Positions 41,350 to 47,353 of a DNA stretch of 64,000 nt are shown here, piece by piece. The notes beneath the pieces were generated by a model. It saw nothing but the letters and a program-made list of their open reading frames with translations. It was not told the DNA's origin and searched no databases. Source of the DNA: Clostridium sp. JN-9 (lineage in GTDB: Bacteria; Bacillota; Clostridia; Clostridiales; Clostridiaceae). The DNA is taken from positions 868,001 to 932,000 of the forward strand of contig NZ_CP035280.1 in assembly GCF_004103695.1 (NCBI RefSeq). The letters are read 5' to 3'. The stretch's first letter is position 1. Every line of letters starts with the position of its first letter. The translations under genes and the position numbers were made by a program.

Positions 41350-43203
41350 ATGAGAATATTTAAAGATCAAACTGAAAATTATAATAAAATAATAAATAAA
41401 TATAATACCATTTTTAACGGGGATAACCAACTGGATTGGGCTACCGTTATAAATAGTGCGGTAGCAAATTTATTAAAATCAAATTACGATCTTAAAAACC
41501 TAAAAAATTACAATTACTATACTAAAGATGAAAACAGATGGGAATATAAATACGTGAAGTTAGATTATAATTTGTACAAACAGTTAGCAGACAAATTAAA
41601 CTTAAAAAGCTATCTTAAAAATGCGCAGGAAGATAAATTAGATAACGTAGTAAATACAGCATTATATAAAGCTATAGATTTAAAGTGGAAGTTAAGAAAA
41701 CAGATAATAGATGCCTGGAAAGACAAGGATGATGATGAAGACATAGCAGAATGGAAAAGATTATTAAGAAAAGTGGAAATAGATAATAACGGCTGGAACA
41801 TAAATAAATTAATGTTAGTATTAAAATCCACCGGAGTAGTTAGAGATACAGAGGACTACAAAACAAAATATGTAAAAGGAAATGAAATTGCTGAAACAAA
41901 ATGTCCGCTCTGCGATACAGATAAAGATAAAAACACAAGACATTGCGGATGGATTATAACAGAAAATGTACCGAATTTTTATTGTCAAAAGTGTGGCAAA
42001 AGAGGTACCATTTTTACAGCCTTAAAAAAATTGCTTGATGGAGTTAATCCTATAGATTATATATACAATATCCTGTACGGTAGCGGTAAAGAAGTTATCA
42101 TAACAAAATTCGAAAAAAAGAACATAAACGAAATTGAGAAAGCCAAAGCCGAGAGAATAAGAAAAGAAGAAGAGCAGATAGAGAAAACAGGGCAGATAGC
42201 AGAAGGCATTTTGGAAGAATGTACACAAAATAATTGGTATCTACAAAAAATGCACTTTACAAAAAAGGATTTTGGCACAGATGTTTATTATAGAGATTTT
42301 ACTATATCATCCGCAGAAGATAAAGATGTTAAATACTGGAGTAATATGTTCCGTGGCTCTGTAATTTATGTAATAAAAGATACCTATGGTAAGATTATAG
42401 GACTCAAGGGACGTAGAACAGGGAAATTTAACAAACGTGGCTTTAAAGATACAGAAGAAGATATATTAGAAATTATAAAAGGGGATGAATGGTTTAGCAC
42501 ACAAAAAAGTGACCTCGTAAGCAAACTTAAAATAAATTTAATAGGTACAAAAACAGATAATTCCCTGTTTTTATTAAGTAGGTATTCGGATGCTCCACGG
42601 GAATACAATAAGCTGGTAATAACAGAAGGCGAAAAAGATGCTTTAAGGATAGCAAGTAAAAATTTTGCAAAGACTGCTGTTGTGGCAAGCTATGGTTGTA
42701 AATTAACAAGTGGACAGATACAACTTATAAAAGATTTTAAGAAATTAAGCCAAAGCGAACTTAAAATCGTAATTAGTTACGATAATGATACAGCCGGAAT
42801 AAACGGAAGCATAAGGGCATACAAAAAACTTAAAGCCGCAGGATTTAAAAATATAGTTTTTGGAAATTATAAGGACGATAGATTTAAAGATGCCGGAGAA
42901 ATGTATTGGCGAAAAGACCAAGAGAATTATATAACAAGCAATTATATTTTTCCTTTAATATATACTGATTTAACAATAAAAGATTATGTAGAGAAGGCAC
43001 AGAAAAATAGTATTGAGATAAAAGAAGAACTAATGGAAATAGAAGAATTAAAAGATGTAAAAGTAGATAAAACAAAAAAGACAACACTTGCAGAGGACGC
43101 AGAAAATTATTGGGCAAATGTAGTAGCAACAATAGAAAAAGAGAATAATAATACTACTAACGCAAAGCCAATAACATCATCATTATCATCCGTAACTGTT
43201 TAA
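41350..43203 (+). CDS. Phage DNA primase (zinc finger plus TOPRIM)
   Basis: 617 residues if it starts at the ATG behind AAAGGAG; an in-frame ATG at 41299 lacks a ribosome site. The zinc finger has CPLCDTDKDKNTRHC and YCQKCGKRG (about 190-235). The TOPRIM fold has VITEGEKDALR and ISYDNDTAG (about 425-505), with the catalytic Glu and Asp-x-Asp. No helicase domain is present, so it would work with the host DnaB-type helicase. Repeat copy F lies in its first codons. Confidence 0.85.
   Translation: MRIFKDQTENYNKIINKYNTIFNGDNQLDWATVINSAVANLLKSNYDLKNLKNYNYYTKDENRWEYKYVKLDYNLYKQLADKLNLKSYLKNAQEDKLDNVVNTALYKAIDLKWKLRKQIIDAWKDKDDDEDIAEWKRLLRKVEIDNNGWNINKLMLVLKSTGVVRDTEDYKTKYVKGNEIAETKCPLCDTDKDKNTRHCGWIITENVPNFYCQKCGKRGTIFTALKKLLDGVNPIDYIYNILYGSGKEVIITKFEKKNINEIEKAKAERIRKEEEQIEKTGQIAEGILEECTQNNWYLQKMHFTKKDFGTDVYYRDFTISSAEDKDVKYWSNMFRGSVIYVIKDTYGKIIGLKGRRTGKFNKRGFKDTEEDILEIIKGDEWFSTQKSDLVSKLKINLIGTKTDNSLFLLSRYSDAPREYNKLVITEGEKDALRIASKNFAKTAVVASYGCKLTSGQIQLIKDFKKLSQSELKIVISYDNDTAGINGSIRAYKKLKAAGFKNIVFGNYKDDRFKDAGEMYWRKDQENYITSNYIFPLIYTDLTIKDYVEKAQKNSIEIKEELMEIEELKDVKVDKTKKTTLAEDAENYWANVVATIEKENNNTTNAKPITSSLSSVTV
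41407..41457 (+). repeat. Palindromic repeat, copy F inside the primase gene
   Basis: ATTTTTAACGGGGATAACC and GATTGGGCTACCGTTATAAA match the arms of copies A, B and D. The 14-base outer arms pair with two mismatches. The element is read through as protein (NTIFNGDNQLDWATVINSAV). Confidence 0.6.
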
Positions 43204-43224
43204 AAAATAATATAATTAATTCAA

Positions 43225-43256
43225 CCTACCTAAAAAAGGTAGGCTTTATTTTTTAT
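43225..43256 (+). terminator. Terminator of the primase gene
   Basis: CCTACCT pairs with AGGTAGG, then TTTATTTTTT. Confidence 0.8.
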
Positions 43257-43298
43257 TATGATATAATAGATTTATACGTCGGATTATTTATTTCAGAG

Positions 43299-43328
43299 CA
43301 AAAAAAATCGCATAAGACGTGCGATTTC
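43299..43328 (-). terminator. Terminator of the phage tRNA gene
   Basis: On the - strand AAATCGCA pairs with TGCGATTT and is followed by a run of T, 58 bases after the tRNA 3' end. Confidence 0.75.
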
Positions 43329-43385
43329 TGATAACTTATTGGATTGTATAAAAATACACTCTTATACAAGAGATAAAAATTTTGA

Positions 43386-43472
43386 TGGTGCCGCTGATCG
43401 GATTCGAACCGATACGCCCTTACGGACAACAGATTTTGAGTCTGTCAAGTCTGCCAGTTCCATCACAGCGGC
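43386..43472 (-). tRNA. Phage-carried tRNA-Leu(CAA)
   Basis: 87 nt including CCA. Acceptor GCCGCTG/CAGCGGC, anticodon arm ACAGA-CTCAAAA-TCTGT with anticodon CAA, long variable arm, T arm ATCGG/CCGAT. The D stem ATG/CTT has one U-U mismatch. It reads UUG codons. The last 31 bases differ from the broken host gene by one base. It lies inside the prophage, 68 bases from attR, with its own promoter and terminator, so it can replace the host tRNA destroyed by integration. Confidence 0.9.
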
Positions 43473-43496
43473 ACAATAAAAGAGAAAAAATATACG

Positions 43497-43526
43497 ATTA
43501 TATTGTATAATTATGAAATTTTACAA
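43497..43526 (-). promoter_or_regulatory. Promoter of the phage tRNA
   Basis: On the - strand TTGTAA (43526-43521), 18-base spacer, TATAAT (43502-43497). The deduced start is about 18 bases before the tRNA. It lies just inside attR, so it belongs to the phage. Confidence 0.65.
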
Positions 43527-43539
43527 TCGACAATTTATC

Positions 43540-43575
43540 CGGGATTTTGAGTCCCGTGCGTCTGCCAATTCCGCC
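43540..43575. repeat. attR core (36-bp direct repeat)
   Basis: Identical to 15718-15753. The bases after it complete the tRNA-Leu 5' end. Confidence 0.92.
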
Positions 43576-43583
43576 ACAGCGGC
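43540..43583 (-). pseudogene. tRNA-Leu(CAA), 5' part, cut by prophage insertion
   Basis: The - strand reads GCCGCTGTGGCGG..., D arm and anticodon arm, then phage DNA. These 44 bases plus the 43 unique bases at 15675-15717 rebuild an 87-nt tRNA with a perfect acceptor stem. Confidence 0.85.
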
Positions 43584-43630
43584 AAGTAACAGAATTATGA
43601 TATCATATGATAATAATTATGTCAACAGTA

Positions 43631-44041
43631 TTATTTTACCTCAGGGAACCATATATTGATTTCACGTTTAGCGCTATCAGCACTATCAGAGGCATGAACC
43701 AGATTTCTTTGCTTATCACAGGCAAATCTGCCCCTGATACTCCCCATATCAGAATTCAAAGGATCTGTTGAGCCATTAATCTTTCTTACCAATTCAACAG
43801 CGTGCTCACCCTGAACAACCATGGCAACCAGTCTTTCTTCAGTTATGTAACTTATTAAATCTTTAAAATAATCCTTTTTCGTATGCTCAATATAATGTTC
43901 TTCCACTGTAGCAAGATCTGGCTTAATCATTTTCATTGCAATAATATTTAAATTTTTTTCCTCGTAGAAATTTATAATTTTTCCTATTAATTTTCTCTCA
44001 ACTCCGTCAGGTTTTATAAGTACTAAAGTTCTTTCAGACAT
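43631..44041 (-). CDS. ndk: Nucleoside diphosphate kinase
   Basis: 136 residues. It moves the gamma phosphate from ATP to other nucleoside diphosphates. The family is plain: TLVLIKPDGVERKLIG at the start, MGSIRGRFA and NLVHASDSADSA with the phospho-His. The length is typical. The start follows GGGAGG. It is the first chromosomal gene right of the prophage. Confidence 0.97.
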   Translation of the reverse strand: MSERTLVLIKPDGVERKLIGKIINFYEEKNLNIIAMKMIKPDLATVEEHYIEHTKKDYFKDLISYITEERLVAMVVQGEHAVELVRKINGSTDPLNSDMGSIRGRFACDKQRNLVHASDSADSAKREINIWFPEVK

Positions 44042-44181
44042 AAAATACCTCCCATAATAGTTTATGGAAGATATTATACATTACAGCATACAATAAACGC
44101 AATAGTATAATAAATAAAAATAGTGTATGTTATCAGAATTTTGTGTAATTTAGTTCTGATTCAATTTATTTATTAAAGCTA

Positions 44182-44210
44182 TTGTTACCAACTGAGAAAT
44201 TTGTTAAAAT
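44182..44210 (+). promoter_or_regulatory. Promoter of the NifU-like/GGGtGRT operon
   Basis: TTGTTA, 17-base spacer, TAAAAT at 44205-44210. Start near 44217. Confidence 0.6.
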
Positions 44211-44217
44211 AAAAAAG

Positions 44218-44290
44218 TACGTATGTCAATTATTTTATAACTGATGTGGGACGTAAATATACCCAGTGGGCTAAATAATTACATAGCCAC
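44218..44290 (+). ncRNA. Candidate structured leader RNA
   Basis: TACGT (44218) pairs with ACGTA (44251); GTGGGCTA (44266) pairs with TAGCCAC (44284-44290) with a bulge. GTGGGACGTAAA and GGGCTAAA recall parts of the c-di-GMP-I riboswitch but the rest does not fit. It could be a new leader element; no ligand can be named. Confidence 0.35.
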
Positions 44291-44339
44291 ATTAATAAAT
44301 TTGAAAATCAATGATCTATAGTAGGAAGGAGATAATAAA

Positions 44340-45032
44340 ATGATTTATTCAACAGAAGTTGAAAACATGATTTGTGTTGCAAAAGGACCTAATCATGGCC
44401 CAGCTCCAATACCAGAAGAAGGAAAATGGGTACAAGCTAAAGAAATAAAGGATATATCAGGTTTAACTCATGGAATTGGCTGGTGTGCTCCTCAGCAGGG
44501 TGCCTGCAAATTAACTTTAAACGTAAAAGATGGAGTTATTCAGGAAGCATTAGTTGAAACTATAGGATGCTCTGGAATGACACATTCAGCTGCTATGGCA
44601 TCTGAAATTCTCCCAGGAAAGACAATACTTGAAGCTTTAAATACAGACTTGGTTTGTGATGCAATAAATACAGCTATGAGAGAATTATTTTTACAGATAG
44701 TTTATGGAAGAACTCAGACTGCTTTCTCAGAAGGCGGACTACCAATAGGTGCAGGCCTTGAAGATCTAGGAAAAGGATTAAGAAGCCAGGTTGGTACAAT
44801 GTACGGCACTAGTGCTAAGGGAACAAGATACCTGGAAATGGCTGAAGGTTACATAAATAGAATAGCTTTAGACGAAAACAATGAAGTAATTGGTTATGAA
44901 TTTGTCAGCCTTGGAAAAATGATGGATATGATTAAAAAAGGCATAGATGCAAATGAAGCTATGAAAAAAGCTACAGGTACTTATGGAAGATTTGCAGAAG
45001 CTGCAAAACTTATAGATCCAAGGCATGAATAA
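44340..45032 (+). CDS. NifU-like iron-sulfur scaffold-type protein
   Basis: 230 residues behind GGAAGGAGA. The middle resembles NifU/IscU N-domains: GWCAPQQGACKLTL, ETIGCSGMTHSAAMASE and GKTILEALNTD, with Cys residues placed to hold a metal or cluster. The C-terminal third is specific to this group. It is in one operon with the GGGtGRT gene, 20 bases apart, a pairing common in anaerobes. Function not established. Confidence 0.75.
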   Translation: MIYSTEVENMICVAKGPNHGPAPIPEEGKWVQAKEIKDISGLTHGIGWCAPQQGACKLTLNVKDGVIQEALVETIGCSGMTHSAAMASEILPGKTILEALNTDLVCDAINTAMRELFLQIVYGRTQTAFSEGGLPIGAGLEDLGKGLRSQVGTMYGTSAKGTRYLEMAEGYINRIALDENNEVIGYEFVSLGKMMDMIKKGIDANEAMKKATGTYGRFAEAAKLIDPRHE

Positions 45033-45052
45033 GAGAAGGAGGATGAACTGAC

Positions 45053-46054
45053 ATGGCATTATTTGAAAGTTATGAAAGAAGAATAGATCAGATATTACCA
45101 GTATTAAATAAATACGGAATAAGCTCTGTTGAAGAAGCTAAAAAAGTATGTGATGAAAAAGGTATAGATGTTTATAATATAGTAAAGGGCATTCAGCCAA
45201 TATGCTTTGAAAATGCATGCTGGGCTTATACAGTTGGTGCTGCTATAGCTATTAAAAAAGGCTGCAGGAAGGCTGAAGATGCTGCAAAGGCTATAGGAGA
45301 AGGCTTACAGTCATTTTGTATTCCTGGTTCAGTTGCCGATGACAGAAAAGTTGGCTTAGGTCACGGAAATTTAGCAGCTATGCTATTAAGAGAAGATACT
45401 AAATGCTTTGCATTCCTTGCAGGACATGAATCCTTTGCTGCTGCTGAAGGTGCTATAGGACTTGCCAGATCAGCAAATAAAGTAAGAAAAGAGCCATTAA
45501 GGGTTATATTAAATGGTCTTGGAAAAGATGCAGCATATATTATCTCAAGAATAAATGGTTTTACATATGTTCAGACTAAATTTGATTATTACACATCAAA
45601 ATTAACCATAGTTAAAGAAACAGCTTACTCAAAGGGCGAAAGAGCAGAAGTCAGATGCTTTGGAGCAGATGATGTTAGAGAAGGTGTAGCTATAATGCAC
45701 CATGAAGGTGTTGATGTTTCAATAACAGGAAACTCAACAAATCCAACAAGATTCCAACATCCAGTTGCAGGTACATATAAGAAGGAATGCATAGAGCAAG
45801 GTAAGAAGTATTTCTCAGTTGCATCGGGCGGTGGTACAGGAAGAACTCTTCATCCAGATAACATGGCAGCAGGCCCAGCTTCTTATGGTATGACAGATAC
45901 TATGGGAAGAATGCACTCAGATGCTCAGTTTGCAGGTTCTTCATCAGTTCCAGCTCACGTTGAAATGATGGGACTAATCGGAATGGGTAACAACCCAATG
46001 GTTGGAGCTTCTGTTGCAGTAGCAGTTGCTGTTCAGGAAGCAATGAATAAATAA
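45053..46054 (+). CDS. GGGtGRT family protein
   Basis: 333 residues behind AAGGAGGATG. It carries the name-giving SGGGTGRTLHPDNMAAGP and ends with a Gly/Ala-rich segment (GMGNNPMVGASVAVAV). Conserved Cys residues lie near the start (KVCDEKG, PICFENACWAY). The family is widespread in strict anaerobes, always near NifU-like genes. Its reaction is not known to me. A terminator follows at once. Confidence 0.85.
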   Translation: MALFESYERRIDQILPVLNKYGISSVEEAKKVCDEKGIDVYNIVKGIQPICFENACWAYTVGAAIAIKKGCRKAEDAAKAIGEGLQSFCIPGSVADDRKVGLGHGNLAAMLLREDTKCFAFLAGHESFAAAEGAIGLARSANKVRKEPLRVILNGLGKDAAYIISRINGFTYVQTKFDYYTSKLTIVKETAYSKGERAEVRCFGADDVREGVAIMHHEGVDVSITGNSTNPTRFQHPVAGTYKKECIEQGKKYFSVASGGGTGRTLHPDNMAAGPASYGMTDTMGRMHSDAQFAGSSSVPAHVEMMGLIGMGNNPMVGASVAVAVAVQEAMNK

Positions 46055-46060
46055 TTTAAG

Positions 46061-46100
46061 AAGCAGAGAGTATTTTTTTAATATACCCTCTGCTTTTAGT
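46061..46100. terminator. Bidirectional terminator
   Basis: AAGCAGAG.GTAT pairs with ATA.CCTCTGCTT around a T-rich loop; T-rich sequence follows. It separates the GGGtGRT operon from the converging HsmA gene. Confidence 0.7.
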
Positions 46101-46104
46101 TTTG

Positions 46105-46473
46105 TTATCTTGTCATACCAAATATAGCACCTGAAATAAAAGGTATAAGCCAGATAAGCCAAACAAAAATACTGAATTTATGGAAGTTTGCTTTAGCTTT
46201 TTCATCATTTTTAACTAATACTACAGTTGCCCAAATTGCATGGAAAAGCATCAAAAGAATTGCAAGTAAGCCTGTAATGCCATGGAAATTAAGTTTAAAG
46301 CCGCCAGAAGCAATTTTGCTCATAATTGTTGTTCCTGTAGTGTCAAATGCTAGTCCAATATAAAAAACAGCTAAGTGCCATTTCTTAAGTTCACCTTGAG
46401 CTTTCTCGCTCCATACACCTATAGTGTAAAATATGAGAGCCAATGTAATTGTTATAATTGCATAAATTAACAT
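46105..46473 (-). CDS. hsmA: HsmA-like heme-sequestering membrane protein
   Basis: About 122 residues from the ATG after GAGGAGG. Four membrane helices with His residues in KKWHLAVFY, NFHGITG, LFHAIWA and NFHKFS, suitable for heme binding. In Clostridioides difficile HsmA binds heme and protects against oxidative stress, and its gene follows the TetR-type hsmR, as here. A palindrome like that before hsmR lies between the two genes. Confidence 0.8.
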   Translation of the reverse strand: MLIYAIITITLALIFYTIGVWSEKAQGELKKWHLAVFYIGLAFDTTGTTIMSKIASGGFKLNFHGITGLLAILLMLFHAIWATVVLVKNDEKAKANFHKFSIFVWLIWLIPFISGAIFGMTR

Positions 46474-46525
46474 AAGAATACCTCCTCGTTTATATATAAA
46501 TTTAAGATATATTTGAATGAATGCC

Positions 46526-46540
46526 ATGAACAATGTTCAT
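46526..46540. promoter_or_regulatory. Operator-like palindrome between hsmR and hsmA
   Basis: ATGAACA-A-TGTTCAT. It shares TGAACWATGTTCA with the site before hsmR (47161). Confidence 0.65.
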
Positions 46541-46578
46541 ATCGAGGCCTTTTAAAATCATATCAATAAAGATATGAT

Positions 46579-47136
46579 TTATTTAAAAAGTTCTTTAAGA
46601 AATAATTCAAAGGATGAATACTTAAAAAGCGGCATCTGAACCATTGTTACGAAATTCATAATTATAAAATTTGCTGTTTCATGTGTACCCAGTTTGATTT
46701 TAATATTATTATCACACTGTTCTTTTATTAAAATGTCTTCAACTATAGTTATAATGTTTTCTAAGAAAGAATACTCTTTCTTTAGTCCACCCTCAACATA
46801 ATCGGGTCTGTCATAAAGGTCTGGGGTCAGCCAATACTGTCTAAAGCTTTTAAAAAATATTTTCAATTTATCGAAGATATTTTTTAATTTAATATAAATA
46901 TCATCATTTGAATCTGCTATTTTCCGAACTGAATATAAATAATCCTTCCAATAGTCAGTCATCATTTCAATAACCAGATCTTTTTTTGTGGGATAATAGT
47001 TGTATATTGTACCTAAAGCTATATTACATGCCTTTGATACAGCTCTCATACTTAGCTTTGAATAGCCATCATTATATAGAATTTCTTCAGCTTTTTTTAA
47101 TATAAGCTGTTTTGGATTTTCAATTATTCTAGACAA
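46579..47136 (-). CDS. hsmR: TetR-family regulator, HsmR-like
   Basis: About 185 residues from a TTG 6 bases after GGAGGGG; longer in-frame starts exist but have no ribosome site. The N-terminal HTH is typical TetR (SKLSMRAVSKACNIALGTIYN YYPTKKDL). The C-terminal helical half would bind the ligand, heme in HsmR of C. difficile. A palindrome overlaps its own promoter, so it is self-regulated. Confidence 0.78.
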   Translation of the reverse strand: MSRIIENPKQLILKKAEEILYNDGYSKLSMRAVSKACNIALGTIYNYYPTKKDLVIEMMTDYWKDYLYSVRKIADSNDDIYIKLKNIFDKLKIFFKSFRQYWLTPDLYDRPDYVEGGLKKEYSFLENIITIVEDILIKEQCDNNIKIKLGTHETANFIIMNFVTMVQMPLFKYSSFELFLKELFK

Positions 47137-47160
47137 TGCATCCCCTCCTGTAATATTCAT

Positions 47161-47202
47161 ATGAACTATGTTCATTTTAGTATATTTACTATGGTTTGTC
47201 AA
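47161..47202 (-). promoter_or_regulatory. hsmR promoter with overlapping operator
   Basis: On the - strand TTGACA (47202-47197), 17-base spacer, TAAAAT (47179-47174). The palindrome ATGAAC-TAT-GTTCAT (47161-47175) overlaps the end of the -10 and the start site, a repression position. Confidence 0.8.
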
Positions 47203-47353
47203 CATAATTTTTTTGGAATTAATATCTTTACCTTAACGCTTTGCGTTTGTAGTGGTATCCAAAAGTTGTAATACCTAAGTTCAAGATATATAATAAATTT
47301 ATTAAGAAAAGGGTATAAGACCATGCAGAGTACTAGAATAAGGGGGAATATGT

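Larger units (their letters stand above)
15718..43575. mobile_element. Complete siphophage-type prophage, about 27.9 kb
   Basis: Bounded by a 36-bp direct repeat in a tRNA-Leu gene. It has integrase, terminases, portal, capsid, tail, lysis and primase genes in one direction. Late genes fill 21.4-39.7 kb, and the primase sits at the right end, next to integrase in the circular form. No CI-like repressor was recognised. Both att sites, integrase and all main structural genes look intact, so it may be inducible. Confidence 0.93.

Noticed and set aside
43386-43472. Second host tRNA left from a tandem array
   Set aside because: It lies between the two att cores, so it entered with the phage; only a more complex two-step insertion would make it host DNA.
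44218-44290. c-di-GMP-I riboswitch before the NifU-like gene
   Set aside because: Only GTGGGACGTAAA and GGGCTAAA resemble it. The AGGGCAAACC part and the 3' receptor region are absent.
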